Shown here in pieces: positions 47,601-57,906 of a stretch of DNA of 58,767 bases (position 1 is its first letter; each line of letters begins with the position of its first letter). The stretch is taken from positions 1-58,767 of IMG/VR virus record IMGVR_UViG_3300036770_002992, one strand, 5' to 3'. The notes beneath the pieces were generated by a model that was given only the letters and a program-made list of their open reading frames with translations, did not search any database and had not been told where the DNA came from. Source of the stretch: a virus. The translations under genes and the position numbers were made by a program.

Positions 47601-48866
47601 TAAATATTTCATCCCATCTTCTAGTTCTACTGATACTGAATAGTCTTCTCCAATATTCCATTGATTAGAAAACATTACTCCCATAGGTATGTTAAATGTT
47701 TCATCTAAGTCTGGAACGTATACTTTTTGATAAAAATTAAATTTTACATCCTCATTTAACATCTCTGAGGTACTTAGAATATTTGCAAATAAAAATTGCC
47801 CATCTTCATTAGATAAAGATATATTACCTGTTCCCGACACTACAGTACCTACAGGTAAGCCAAAGTTAGTGGAATCACCAATAGATGACGCAAGATTAAA
47901 TGATTCTACATACTCTGTAATATCAGCCTCTAGCCTAGGAGATATTTCTATTAGTTCTAGAGGTGAGGACTTAAGATTCACCGGAAATTTTTCACCATTC
48001 TGTTTAATGGGTGGTGGCACGACGGGGGCCATTGACTCTACTCTAAACCTAATACCTTTTATTTTTTTAAAATGGGTTGGCTCTGATGAAATTAATTCAT
48101 CAAAATCATCCATTCTAGAAACTGTTTTAGACCATGTTCCGTTTCTTTGATAGTATAGATTTAACTCCCCTCCAATAAAATCATCACTAGACGTTGCTAC
48201 ATCATTTGGGTCCACTAGGCGAGAAAAATTGGCTGGAACATTATATATCTCAGTCCAGTTACCTCCGACCAAGATGTCTACAGAGAATGAAGATGGTATT
48301 GACACATGGTTTTGAACTTTAATAACAATTTTATTGCACATGACATTTTTTTCATATACAACGAATGGATTAACATCTGATATTCTTCCAAATCCATTAG
48401 CCACCCCGATCATTTTTCTTGTTCCGTCAAAGCCCAAAACCTTACCAGAATTGTAATAATCATATGTTCTATTTTCTGATACTGGATAAAATCTTGCGGA
48501 TGCCGTGGATAAATTAGACACTTTTATATTAAATACGCTATCGGAGAACACCGCCCCAGGATGCTTTTGAGTAAAAACAATTCCTGGGTCTGGTCTATTT
48601 GGTTTAAATACAGACGATAGTTGTGAGTAAAATTCTGATTTAGGATCTACCTTAGTATCTTTATCATCGAAAACAATTCTATTCTTTCCGCTGATAATAT
48701 TAGAACTGTTTGATGAGTATTGAGTTTCGTCCCCGTTTGATTTGTAGAGCCCGTATCTTTCAATAACAGAATATTTATTCATATTCCATTCAGCAACTAC
48801 AAGGTGCTCGCTATTTATTCTGTCTGCGTTTTTATAAAGGTTGCGAATGTCAGTATAATTTAACAC
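44604..48866 (-). CDS. Tail hub / baseplate-type minor tail protein
   Basis: This encodes 1420 residues from GTG 48866, which follows GGAGG and overlaps the upstream stop (TAGTG); a longer frame to 48899 is less likely. A beta-rich N-terminal half, then ALATQCSIFYD-type segments and a late QARSMMQWVTKYCNRQRMKL stretch followed by ELGDKVKIFDKSRGYYQ, match the tail-associated hub proteins of siphoviruses. It would sit at the tail tip and link to the fibre. No lysin domain was noticed in it. Confidence 0.75.
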   Translation of the reverse strand: MLNYTDIRNLYKNADRINSEHLVVAEWNMNKYSVIERYGLYKSNGDETQYSSNSSNIISGKNRIVFDDKDTKVDPKSEFYSQLSSVFKPNRPDPGIVFTQKHPGAVFSDSVFNIKVSNLSTASARFYPVSENRTYDYYNSGKVLGFDGTRKMIGVANGFGRISDVNPFVVYEKNVMCNKIVIKVQNHVSIPSSFSVDILVGGNWTEIYNVPANFSRLVDPNDVATSSDDFIGGELNLYYQRNGTWSKTVSRMDDFDELISSEPTHFKKIKGIRFRVESMAPVVPPPIKQNGEKFPVNLKSSPLELIEISPRLEADITEYVESFNLASSIGDSTNFGLPVGTVVSGTGNISLSNEDGQFLFANILSTSEMLNEDVKFNFYQKVYVPDLDETFNIPMGVMFSNQWNIGEDYSVSVELEDGMKYLRQLSAPDFMISSFAAMSAIILMILDNVGVTGLEFKKSSDSKENDNEDTIIKNFFCKKEQTVAEVLENIAIATQCSIFYDVAGKLNVLTKERLTENVSSEDSEPGQGNINPDPTKYVWYNNNWFFYGGNTDALPYETEWTYSNYYGFWVSEDHPVPLQSPGTDFWFVMDEDVVEGEDNEYDYISDYTANVSSLTEEKINPITDGDIIYHYYGPRRSPLANTLSDTKKDLYNQLALDQFPMNSLAFSNFGYGTTILWEPGEDNAAVLGAANILKDVLPTRLKNLYDGETYTAFNEDNAIRQIYRDKNSAEERQSLIIYMDINEGFTIPDYEGFILLDSEYIKYRGKLFYVAGTSGVYGHRIIFSKEEEFELISSLGAGDSLSFRGLVIDVKFRTVEKVGDKYKYRVIGDGRGMFNSTPARHYSVIEESDGVEQNKRFKLVLGESANYNVPGNLEATTKFNFADKLRYKSAKKFLGTIPKDSIDTYLGFLKISGPTGPKGDQEALDSLIDGKVTSAKNKLNKINEQVDLDVPSSERDGKVVPEEDFDPFVYLEGEKAIYGQKITLPFAPNVISTRMRLYSPRKIIKKDKIIAASNSSIAGIGFGINSKGEGYYLEVESAGSGKDFTEKDDIVKNLRFYRVKLANYKGKQVYCPTVLLKASVGGFTVFDTSVQVIKTDNQELDPVFELEIQIQQFQNAMRYTIFYGDSKIGTYTEKIGEAVGIDSKNICMFVRNDSQAIYEYIMAAAKPFEDDPGSYFRGYRQFEKRLEQGIIPVNKSFLFKDDKGEALFYYNDFAKLARQVREYDIRFTVPALTSALLDISEINPQYLVKKYEPTAFGAKLVLANISGGAIRLGADAKLPLYIVGIGLEELSTGTVTAKDLYESSEEDKLRQTERERNIAIYGEQTFSLDSQYIQTLSQARSMMQWVTKYCNRQRMKLNLEIFENPLIELGDKVKIFDKSRGYYQDNKKFGDKTFVVSSIAHSVTSSGPSMTLSLMEVGES

Positions 48867-49405
48867 TATACCTCCACCAAAGTCATGGAGATGTCCCACA
48901 AGTCGTGCGTCGGCCCTCGCTTTGTAACGACATAACTAAAATCTTCAAAAAATACATTGTATGATTCTAGTGAATACCTAAGAGGAACCGACGAGGCTGA
49001 CTCGGGTGTGTCGTAAACCAAAGTGAGATAGAAACTTTCCGTATGATCTTTATGCCAATCAAGCATCTGTTGAGAGGAGGCCCATCCTGTTGTCGTCCCG
49101 CCGAATCTCGTTTCTGATAATTCTGCGCGGGCAGAAGGTAAATCCTGCCAAGATACTGAGAATGTCTTCTTATCCGCCACATGATAAGATCTCATTCTTC
49201 CATTGATCATTCTTTTCTTGTATTCTATTCTTTCTATTGCTATCTGTAACTCTGATCTACTATCGTCGGTAAGATATAAAAAGTCTGTGTCTACAGTTCC
49301 TAGATTCCATTGACCAGCAGCAGCATTAACTGCTACTGGAGCATTTTCTGAAAATATCATTAATGCTGGGCGGGTCCATATTCTTTGCAATGTTGTGGTA
49401 GACAC
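48866..49405 (-). CDS. Distal tail protein-like
   Basis: This encodes 179 residues, directly after the tape measure gene as in most siphoviruses. It is beta-rich (FLYLTDDSRSELQIAIERIE, KKTFSVSWQDLPS, ESFYLTLVYDTPES) and ends with HDLWDISMTLVEV, a tail-tube-like strand. Distal tail proteins connect the tube to the hub. Identification is by order and shape. Confidence 0.7.
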   Translation of the reverse strand: MSTTTLQRIWTRPALMIFSENAPVAVNAAAGQWNLGTVDTDFLYLTDDSRSELQIAIERIEYKKRMINGRMRSYHVADKKTFSVSWQDLPSARAELSETRFGGTTTGWASSQQMLDWHKDHTESFYLTLVYDTPESASSVPLRYSLESYNVFFEDFSYVVTKRGPTHDLWDISMTLVEV

Positions 49406-52400
49406 TATATGCTCCTACTATGATTTCTTCTGTTGTTTGCAGAGTTAATCATACTAACAACTTTATTAGCAATTGCATTGGCTCCCTTGCCACCAGCACC
49501 ATTAATGACAACTTTAACATTAGTTTTGTTACTTGATGATGAAGAATTGCCACCGTATGTTGTGTTACTTAGACCTACAGATGTATCTGCCATTTCCGGC
49601 ATACTGAATGCTGGCATGGGGGCGGAGCCAACCATCCCCCCATTTGCAAATCGTGCAGGTTGAATTGATGAACCCTGGGACGGATTGAGTGAGCCAGAGT
49701 TAATTTGATCCATAAACCCCTTACCATATTTAGCAACAGAAGATGCCTTTATAACATATTCACCGTTTGAAAGCATCGCTGGAATCATATCAGACCTGGG
49801 TCCTCCTGGACCTGAAATAAATCCACCCATAGCATACCCCTTAGGGGGGCCAGCCCATTGGAATCTTGGGGTACCGTTCGATCTATTGGTATTATTCCAG
49901 CCATTATTTACAGATGTAGTTCTTACTCCAGTCGCTGGAGTACTTGCTTCTATAATTGTGTCATTTCCTGCATAAATTGAAGTATGCCCGCCACTAGCAC
50001 CGTCTGTCTTAAAGTATAAGACATCTCCAAGAGAAAGTCCAGATATTTTTCCATTCTTAAGACCGGACACTCTTTTTGTTAATTCAGACGCTTGGGTATG
50101 AGAGTATGCGGTTAGAACATTTTTTCCGATTGCCTGATTCCAGGCCCAGGCCGTAAGTTTAGAACAGTCCCATGAATCTGGTGGCCGTGCTCCTGGAGGA
50201 GTGTTGACATAAGGCTTACCTAATTGATTTCTGGCATAACTTACTGCCTTACTAGCAGCACCACCACCCGTCTGTCCGGCATCATTACTTCCACCGTTTG
50301 ATCCGCCAGTAAGTGATACTATTTGTCTCCACCAGTTAGGATTATTGTCGAACTCATTTATTCCTCTGCGATATCCATCGGAGCCGCCTGGGAATACACC
50401 GGAAACTGGATGTACATTCCATCCTCCCCAAGGGGTTTGAGTGCTTCCTCCATGATTTTTTGGATCTTTCCACATAGCATTAGCAATTTTAGAATTATAG
50501 ATTGCATCAAACATCCTAGACTTACTGAAATCAATTTTTTCTCCACCGACTTCTTTATGCCAGTAATCATTAATTTGCCATAGGCCCCAATCTATCCCCT
50601 TGCTACCCTTAGCCCAGTTATCATTCGTAGCGGTTCTTTTTCCACTAGATTCTCCCATAACCACACCATAGGCTGTTCTTACATCATCTTTAGTCTTCCA
50701 TCCAGAGCCATAGATTAATTTAACTAAGTTGAAGCCTTTAATAAATTCATCTTGATAATCTTTCGGGTCAAGTGTTACGTCCCTGCTCCCAGGTTGAGAT
50801 GGGTTATCTCTTGGATTATTTCTGTCCTGATTTGGCTGACCTTTATTAAGTAAGGACAAAATTCCGGGAAGACCTCTAACTGGACGGATATATGATTGTA
50901 TTGAATCTCCTACAGGATTTTCAGGGTTTTTCTTGCCAGTATTTTTGCCACCTTTATTTTCATTATTATTTGTATTTTCATTGCCACCCTCAGTCCAGGC
51001 TTCGTTGGCATTCTTAACAAATGTTGATATTGGGTACAACGTATCGTTTCTTCTCCCAATGGCCCAATCTTTATGGTTTATAATTCTTCCTTCAAATCCC
51101 GGCCATCCAGCCCAATCTCTAATCGCTGCAGTCATTCTTGCTATTGCATTAAATTGTCCAGAGGTAAAATCTTGAGTTTTTCCAGCAGAAGATACCTCCA
51201 TCTGCCATGAAACTGAGTTTGGGTGGCCCGCAATATCAATAATCTCTTTAGCAGATTCAGTTTCGCCCTTCATATACTTAGTTGTTCCCTCGCCGTGCCC
51301 CATTCCAGTATTTCCTGCAGCAAGAGTGTGGGCCACCCCACTCTTTCCTATCCAAGATTGGACTACTGGCTTACCCATCCAATCTTTAGCAAAAGAGTTA
51401 AGTTCCGCCTGCTGACTTACCCCTGGTTGTAAAGCGGTGTGATGCATTGTAACCAATTGAGGTTTGCCTTTAGACCATGAATTATATTGATTCCATCCGG
51501 CGTAGAATTGGTGGCCACCATTGGGGAAGAATTTTTTAATTGATTCTACTAATCCGCCCTCGGCCATTCTTATCGGACTAGGTAGATTTCCTCTGAATGT
51601 AGCATTCGCGTCGGAGGCTGCGCGGGAAGTAGATACGGGGCCACCATAGGCAAATTTTCCGGCGTTTATGGTATCCATCATATCCTTGCCATATTTATTT
51701 ACGCTAGAGGCTTGAACGACATATTCACCATTAGAAAGCATGGCAGGAACTTCATCAGACTTGGGTCCTCCTGGGCCAGAGACTTTTCCTCCGCCCATCA
51801 TCATTAGACGATTATTTTTAATGTATCCACCTGTTGCCGCCCCTAATGTTGATGGATTGCCGTCACGATCTTCAGTACCGTCGTAATTTCGTCCTGATTC
51901 AGGGATATTTATATCCCCGTTTAATGTCACTTGCTGTGCGTCTACGTTCATCTGTTGGACTGTATCAGCAAGGTCATCACCGACCCCAGTATCTCCAACA
52001 TTGTCTACAACGTAAGGGGTTGACGGTAAATTAAGACCTAATTCTTTAAGGATATTTTCTGCAGCAAGACTTGCCGACCTGCCCCTTGCATCAAATGACA
52101 GGGCCCCAGCCTTAATTGCTGCCTGGATTGCACTAACTCCGCCGCGATAATAAATTTCTTCAATTCTAAGTTTTAACATCTCTTTTCTTGCATCTAAATA
52201 TGGCTTTGATTTAAGTTCAGAGTACTCCTGCGAATATTTTCTTTCTGCTGAAGTAGCATTAGTCCTATAATCTTTTTCCATTGTTTCAATCTTTTTGAGT
52301 TCGTCATTTTTTGCTTGCAATATTTTTTCTTTATTTTCTTCTGATCTTTCTATCATATCGTCATAGCGTTTCATCTGAGCGTCATGAGCCTCTTGTTCTT

Positions 52401-55400
52401 GATCCATTAGATCCTGAACGCCCTTAATTCTATCTTCCATCATTTGCTCATACTCTTCTTGCTCTTCTTGTTTTTGCTCACGGACCTCATCAATTGCCTC
52501 TAACTCAAGGTCTCTTCTCTCTTCAATTCCTTCTATCATTTGATCATAGGAGAATTCTTGAGCATCCGCAGACATTTGCTCTCGCTCTTGAAGGAATCCA
52601 AAAACATCTCCAGAAGCAAGTTTTTCTAAAGCGCCAAAAGCAGTTTTTCTTTGTTGTGCAAAGAATGACTCAGCCTTTTGATTCTTTTCAAGGGATTTAA
52701 TGTATGCGTCGGAAGATTTTTCAATTGCGTTACGTCTGTCGTCCAGTCGATCCATTTCTTCATCAAAACTTCTTCTTCTTGCGTCCATCTCTTCCTGCAT
52801 ACCCTCAATGGAATCTTCGCGGGCTTTTTGCTCTACCTCAAATGCGTCCTGGGCGGACTCTTTTAGATCTTGATATATTTTAATCCTGTCATCTACGGCG
52901 TTCATATAGTTTTCTGCATTAGTGTTGATAGTATCTCTTTGTTCTTGAGCAAATTGATCAATCATGTCAAAGTAAGCCTGCTCAGACTCTATTCTTAGAA
53001 GTTTGGTAGCGTCTGCCAATGATTTAGCGCTAACTACCGCTCTTCCAAGGGCAATGTCAAATTCTCCGGCCTCATTAGTTGCTTTATCTAAAGATACCCC
53101 CGCTATTGCCATCTGAATTGCTACTATTTTTTCTTCCTGGGTGTCTATTGTGCCACCAATTCTGTCCCATTCTTGACCGTAGGCATTTTTAAGATAATCT
53201 GTTATTTTTTCCATGGCAGAGGCCTGGTTGCCTTCGTCTAAATTATTTATGATATCTGTAAATTCTTGTAAACCTTCTATTGCCGCAGTAGGATCTTGCT
53301 GATATGCCATGACTAAAGAATCCATAACCCCAGATATCATTTCTGGATTTACTTCCATAAGATCTTGAATTTGATCATTAATGCCATCAATCGCATTAGA
53401 TATATCATAGAGTCTCTGCTGGTCCTCTGGAGCCATTATTTGCGCTGGTGGCCCATACGTTCCAGCGACAGGAGAGTATGTAATCCTTGACTCTATTTCA
53501 GTTCTTTCATTTATTAAACTCTGCCTTTCATCTTCTAGAGTTTGAAGAATGGTCTTACCAGTTTTTCCAAATTTTGCTTCAGATGGCTGGAACTGAGATA
53601 TTATGTTGTCTACAGCATCCTTTACTGTCAACGACTCGTCTAGAAATCCTTGAGTGACTGCCTCTGTAAATGCTTTTCCTCCAGCCATACCAGCCTCTGC
53701 TGCGATAGCCTCTATTGATGCTTTAGCATTTTCTGCACTCATTCCAGAAATAATCATATTGCTATACGCCATCGATAATTCTTGAGCACCAGCACCCGCG
53801 CTCAAATATTTTATTTTCTCTATTAATGGACCGTAATCTTCTTTTACTGCCTCTCTAAGAGCGCTATCGATACCCCTAAGATCTTCTGAAACATTAGATA
53901 ATCTGTTATTTTCTAAAATATCCGAAACGTTGGCAATAGTTTCGCCAAAGTATTCCGCACTCTTTACTGGATCATTAAATGCTGAAATGGCTCTTTCTCT
54001 TGCCTCTTCAGCGGCGTTACGATACATCATAAATCCAGTAATGGCAGCAGTTATACCTAGTCCAGCAGCAATTCCTATAGGCCCTCCTGCAACACTAAGA
54101 AGTCTACTGGCTCCTAGAAGAGTCGCCCCCATCTTTCCTCCGCCTGCCGCTAATCCTGCTGCAGCGCCCTGTCCTGCCATTCTACCCCCTGCTAGGCCCC
54201 CCGCAGATGCAATGCTAGAAGCACGCTGGGCTAGAGCAGGATTCGCTGCCAATCTTGCAGCATTTGTTTGTCCAAGTTTCCCGCCCAAACTTCTCATCCC
54301 TAAGAAGTTAGTGAAAGTATTTTTTCCTATCCCCATATTCATCATCATGGTGGCCGTCATTAGAGCGGTGGTGAATAGTCCAAGTTTCATTGCGGCATCT
54401 GCAGACGCTCCGCCCATCATTGAAATACTTGAGGTAACCATGGACAAGGCAAACATTGCATTCATTGCGCCTGCACCACGCATTCCGCCTTGAGCCTGAT
54501 TTCTTGCAGAACCTATTGCGGCGGCAGGACCAGTAGGACCAATAGGTTTATTTAGTCCAGGGGCAGCAGCGGATGCGCGTCTTTGTGCGGCCTTTGCCTC
54601 TTCTTGTTCTGCCCTTAATTGGGCTTGATCTGCGTCTGCAATAGCCTGCTTCTTTTGATTAATAATGTTTTGAATTCTTAATTCTTTGTCCGCAGCCGCT
54701 TTTATTTCTGATTGAAGGCGACGCTTTTCCTCCATCATTTGAACAAGAGTAATTTCACCTCTTGCATATCTTGATTGAATAGAATTTAATTCTACTTCTG
54801 CTCTTACACGATTAGCGGTATGCTTAAGTTGCATTTCTTTAAGTTTAAGTATTGATTGATCTGCCTGTGCTATTTTTTGAGCATTTGATATTGACTCTAT
54901 CCCGCCGCCTGTTTTTATTACATTACGACCTTGCGTTACATTATTTAGGCCGCGCTGTAGCCCATTAAGAACCCCCTGACCAACGTTTCTACCACCAGAC
55001 TCACCTATTTTATCTGCTTCCTTTGATGGAGATGTAGATCTAGTTACTTCATCAAAACCTCTATCTAAACTAATAAGATACTCATCTAATGCTTGCCGTG
55101 CGATTCTTCTTACTTCTGGAGTAGATCCTAGCGCTCCTCCTCCTAGCGGCATTATGCTTCCAGAGAGTCTTTCGGTTCCTAGATGTGCGCGAGTATATCC
55201 TCCAGATGTTGGAACTCCAAGATACTGTGCTGAAGTTTTTACTCTATTCTGGAAAGATCTAGCCTCCCCAGTTCTATCGCTGTATTGAGTTCTTCTTGTT
55301 ATTTCTTTTGTTACTGGGTCAATTACGACGGCTGGAATACGAACATTTCCGCCGCTCAAAATTTGTGAAGTTGTTGGGGTAAGAAGTTTTTGCATAGCCA

Positions 55401-57906
55401 AAGCCATTTTTGGATCTGAAATTGAAGAAACTATCGCATCTATTCTAGGTCTTGCTCTTTCCATAACTTGAGATATATGCGTAACGTCTTCTCCTGCATC
55501 TATCATTTCTGTAGCAGTTAGCCTTAAGGCAGAAACTACTTGCTCCGTTATTGGCTGCATTTCTGTTGAGAGTCTTCCCAGAGCCTTATCTGTTAATCTT
55601 GTTTTTCTTTCAATTGCTACTGCGGTCATAGCAGAAGCCCTCATTGATTTTTCAAACATGTCCCCCGCATCAAAAAAGTCTCTTGACATACCGAAGCCAC
55701 TAGGAGTATTTCCTGGAGCAAACATTGTGTATGGCGCAAGAACGCTTGACTGTCCGCCTGTTAAAGATAGTGTTCCAGTTTGAAACCCTGGCAAAGTTCC
55801 GCGATTCATCTGTAATAGAACTGGGCCATATTTTTCAGTTGCCTCGCGGTTTACAATGAATTCACCAGGCTCAAGCATGGCTGGGATCTTGTCCCCGCGA
55901 CCAGATCCTGGAACAAATTCTGGGTTAGTAGACCCAGCCTGTCGGCGGATAGGAGTCTGACCTCTTGCCCCAGGCAAAGCGCCAGGAATAAATAATGCGG
56001 GATTGGCGGCAGTAAGTCTTCTTAAAGATTGCTCGTATGAACTTAAAACACCCGACAACCTCCTTAATGCGACCTCTTGTGTATCAAATGATTTCGTGAG
56101 ATTATCTACGCCAAGTTTTGCAGCCATAACATCTTGGTTGAGAAGTTCAAATTTTTCGACCCTGACCCCAGCAATTCTTGCACCAAGCCTTGTCATCATC
56201 ATGCCGAATTTAATGCCATTGGCAATGAGGTTTCCAAAAAGACCGACCATCATAATAATAGGGCCTGCAAGAGCGGCAATTGCTACACCATACTTAGCAA
56301 AATCTTTTACTGGGCCAGGAAGCGCCTGGAAAAATGAGGTCAGAGTCTTCATGCCGCTACCGATAAATTCAAAAATGGGTATTAGAGTTTCAGTCAGGGT
56401 TTGACCTATCGGCATAATCGCATTCTTAAGATCTTCCAGAGTTCTCTGGAATCTCATGGCAGTAGATTCGGTAAGAGTCCTAAGTTCGTCGTTTGCCACC
56501 TTAGCCAGATCTGCCGATGATTTAGAGGCTAGTTCTACGACAGATTCAGTCTGTGAGCCTGCCCGACCAATGTTGTCGAATAGGGCGGTAATTCTTGCAA
56601 ACTGGTATCTACCAAAAATTTGCTCAATGACTCTTGATCTTCCAAAACTATCTAGATTACCCAAGGCTTCTTGCATAGCATAAATTGTGGGCATTAGTTG
56701 CCCCTTATTTGCCTCAACAATTCCAACTAAGTCAATTCCAAATTGTTTAGCAACATCTGACGCCTGCTTGGTTGGATTAATCAGGGCAGAGAGGCCAGAC
56801 TTTAATGCGTTAGCCGCTTCTGCCGCAGGAATACCTCCTTCACGCATAGCGACTAGAAGTGTCGCAAGATCCTTTACGTCTCCGCCAAGACTTCTTACAA
56901 CAGGGCCAACCTTAGGAATGGCTGTAGCAAGATCTTCTAGTGTTGCGGATGTTTGGTTTTCTACAGCATTAAGGAAGTTAATAGATTCCGCAAGTTCATT
57001 AGTATTCATCCTGAATGCTGATTGCAATGAAAGAGTTGCTTTCATTGCCTCTTGCCTATCAACTTCACCAAGAACGGCTAACCTTGTGGTTTGCTGTACT
57101 GATGAAATAAGGGCCTCCCCCTCTTTACCAGTTGCAGCAATGTCTGCAGCCAAAGCCGCAGTATCTTTTGCAGCAATACCATATGTGCTTGAAATGTCAT
57201 AGGCTAATTGCTTGACTTGTTCCCGCATACGATTAGTAGATTCACTTATAGCATTACCAAGGTCAGCGCCGTACACCTTTTGGAATCTTGTTAATTCTTT
57301 ATCAAGTTCGCGGAATTGCTTTGAAGCGACAGCAGTAAAAAGCATTAATGGAACGGTAAACCCAACCATCAATTGCCGACCAGCCCATTGGGTGTTTTTA
57401 CCCCAATTAAGCATGGCCGTTGCTCCACCATTCATTAATTGATTAAATACAGCAAATCTTTGTGAGGCAAGGGCTGCGGCACTACTAGCAGCGTTGATAC
57501 TCTGCGGAGTCATCATCATGGCTTGCCCGCCACCCACGGGGACAGCGATAGATTGCTGATATTTTACTTGCTGTTCGGCAAGGCGTCGCATCATACTATT
57601 TTGACGGGTATATCCAGTAATAGCCTCGCGGAAATAATCACGCATAGTGAGGCGATTGGCTGCAAGTTGTTTGCCAAATGTTTCTACTGCATTTGTTGCC
57701 TTTATCGTAGATGTAGTAAATCCGCCAGCCTGCCCGACCCCCGCCGCGAATGTTGCGGCAAGACTTCTTTGAGCAGTAAGAGCAGATTTATCAAGAGTGT
57801 TAAACGCAGCAGTAAGAGTACCGATCTGAGCAGTAAGAACCTTAATCTGCGCTTGGGCCGCAGAAAGATTTGCATTGTAAGTGATAGTGGAGTGAATATT
57901 AGCCAA
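49405..57906 (-). CDS. Tape measure protein with three cell-wall hydrolase domains
   Basis: This encodes 2833 residues. The N-terminal 600 residues have the phage tape measure core (FRELDKELTRFQKVYG ... TRLAVLGEVDRQEAMKATL) and hydrophobic segments. A long coiled coil lies at about 1640-1900. Three IPAMLxxGEFIV-type repeats occur at about 672, 2052 and 2705. An amidase_2-like domain spans about 2140-2300 (VTMHHTALQPG, IINHKDW), a lysozyme/transglycosylase-like domain about 2385-2500 (YGVVMGESSGKR, WGLWQINDYW) and an NlpC/P60 domain about 2550-2680 (DCSKLTAWAW, GHTSIYAG). It sets tail length and opens the cell wall at injection. The length implies a tail of roughly 400 nm, using the usual 0.15 nm per residue. 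Confidence 0.93.
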   Translation of the reverse strand: MANIHSTITYNANLSAAQAQIKVLTAQIGTLTAAFNTLDKSALTAQRSLAATFAAGVGQAGGFTTSTIKATNAVETFGKQLAANRLTMRDYFREAITGYTRQNSMMRRLAEQQVKYQQSIAVPVGGGQAMMMTPQSINAASSAAALASQRFAVFNQLMNGGATAMLNWGKNTQWAGRQLMVGFTVPLMLFTAVASKQFRELDKELTRFQKVYGADLGNAISESTNRMREQVKQLAYDISSTYGIAAKDTAALAADIAATGKEGEALISSVQQTTRLAVLGEVDRQEAMKATLSLQSAFRMNTNELAESINFLNAVENQTSATLEDLATAIPKVGPVVRSLGGDVKDLATLLVAMREGGIPAAEAANALKSGLSALINPTKQASDVAKQFGIDLVGIVEANKGQLMPTIYAMQEALGNLDSFGRSRVIEQIFGRYQFARITALFDNIGRAGSQTESVVELASKSSADLAKVANDELRTLTESTAMRFQRTLEDLKNAIMPIGQTLTETLIPIFEFIGSGMKTLTSFFQALPGPVKDFAKYGVAIAALAGPIIMMVGLFGNLIANGIKFGMMMTRLGARIAGVRVEKFELLNQDVMAAKLGVDNLTKSFDTQEVALRRLSGVLSSYEQSLRRLTAANPALFIPGALPGARGQTPIRRQAGSTNPEFVPGSGRGDKIPAMLEPGEFIVNREATEKYGPVLLQMNRGTLPGFQTGTLSLTGGQSSVLAPYTMFAPGNTPSGFGMSRDFFDAGDMFEKSMRASAMTAVAIERKTRLTDKALGRLSTEMQPITEQVVSALRLTATEMIDAGEDVTHISQVMERARPRIDAIVSSISDPKMALAMQKLLTPTTSQILSGGNVRIPAVVIDPVTKEITRRTQYSDRTGEARSFQNRVKTSAQYLGVPTSGGYTRAHLGTERLSGSIMPLGGGALGSTPEVRRIARQALDEYLISLDRGFDEVTRSTSPSKEADKIGESGGRNVGQGVLNGLQRGLNNVTQGRNVIKTGGGIESISNAQKIAQADQSILKLKEMQLKHTANRVRAEVELNSIQSRYARGEITLVQMMEEKRRLQSEIKAAADKELRIQNIINQKKQAIADADQAQLRAEQEEAKAAQRRASAAAPGLNKPIGPTGPAAAIGSARNQAQGGMRGAGAMNAMFALSMVTSSISMMGGASADAAMKLGLFTTALMTATMMMNMGIGKNTFTNFLGMRSLGGKLGQTNAARLAANPALAQRASSIASAGGLAGGRMAGQGAAAGLAAGGGKMGATLLGASRLLSVAGGPIGIAAGLGITAAITGFMMYRNAAEEARERAISAFNDPVKSAEYFGETIANVSDILENNRLSNVSEDLRGIDSALREAVKEDYGPLIEKIKYLSAGAGAQELSMAYSNMIISGMSAENAKASIEAIAAEAGMAGGKAFTEAVTQGFLDESLTVKDAVDNIISQFQPSEAKFGKTGKTILQTLEDERQSLINERTEIESRITYSPVAGTYGPPAQIMAPEDQQRLYDISNAIDGINDQIQDLMEVNPEMISGVMDSLVMAYQQDPTAAIEGLQEFTDIINNLDEGNQASAMEKITDYLKNAYGQEWDRIGGTIDTQEEKIVAIQMAIAGVSLDKATNEAGEFDIALGRAVVSAKSLADATKLLRIESEQAYFDMIDQFAQEQRDTINTNAENYMNAVDDRIKIYQDLKESAQDAFEVEQKAREDSIEGMQEEMDARRRSFDEEMDRLDDRRNAIEKSSDAYIKSLEKNQKAESFFAQQRKTAFGALEKLASGDVFGFLQEREQMSADAQEFSYDQMIEGIEERRDLELEAIDEVREQKQEEQEEYEQMMEDRIKGVQDLMDQEQEAHDAQMKRYDDMIERSEENKEKILQAKNDELKKIETMEKDYRTNATSAERKYSQEYSELKSKPYLDARKEMLKLRIEEIYYRGGVSAIQAAIKAGALSFDARGRSASLAAENILKELGLNLPSTPYVVDNVGDTGVGDDLADTVQQMNVDAQQVTLNGDINIPESGRNYDGTEDRDGNPSTLGAATGGYIKNNRLMMMGGGKVSGPGGPKSDEVPAMLSNGEYVVQASSVNKYGKDMMDTINAGKFAYGGPVSTSRAASDANATFRGNLPSPIRMAEGGLVESIKKFFPNGGHQFYAGWNQYNSWSKGKPQLVTMHHTALQPGVSQQAELNSFAKDWMGKPVVQSWIGKSGVAHTLAAGNTGMGHGEGTTKYMKGETESAKEIIDIAGHPNSVSWQMEVSSAGKTQDFTSGQFNAIARMTAAIRDWAGWPGFEGRIINHKDWAIGRRNDTLYPISTFVKNANEAWTEGGNENTNNNENKGGKNTGKKNPENPVGDSIQSYIRPVRGLPGILSLLNKGQPNQDRNNPRDNPSQPGSRDVTLDPKDYQDEFIKGFNLVKLIYGSGWKTKDDVRTAYGVVMGESSGKRTATNDNWAKGSKGIDWGLWQINDYWHKEVGGEKIDFSKSRMFDAIYNSKIANAMWKDPKNHGGSTQTPWGGWNVHPVSGVFPGGSDGYRRGINEFDNNPNWWRQIVSLTGGSNGGSNDAGQTGGGAASKAVSYARNQLGKPYVNTPPGARPPDSWDCSKLTAWAWNQAIGKNVLTAYSHTQASELTKRVSGLKNGKISGLSLGDVLYFKTDGASGGHTSIYAGNDTIIEASTPATGVRTTSVNNGWNNTNRSNGTPRFQWAGPPKGYAMGGFISGPGGPRSDMIPAMLSNGEYVIKASSVAKYGKGFMDQINSGSLNPSQGSSIQPARFANGGMVGSAPMPAFSMPEMADTSVGLSNTTYGGNSSSSSNKTNVKVVINGAGGKGANAIANKVVSMINSANNRRNHSRSI

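Noticed and set aside
53930-54493. 187-residue plus-strand Pro/Ala-rich frame
   Set aside because: It lies fully inside the tape measure gene on the other strand; composition reflects the Ala/Gly-rich hydrophobic segment there.
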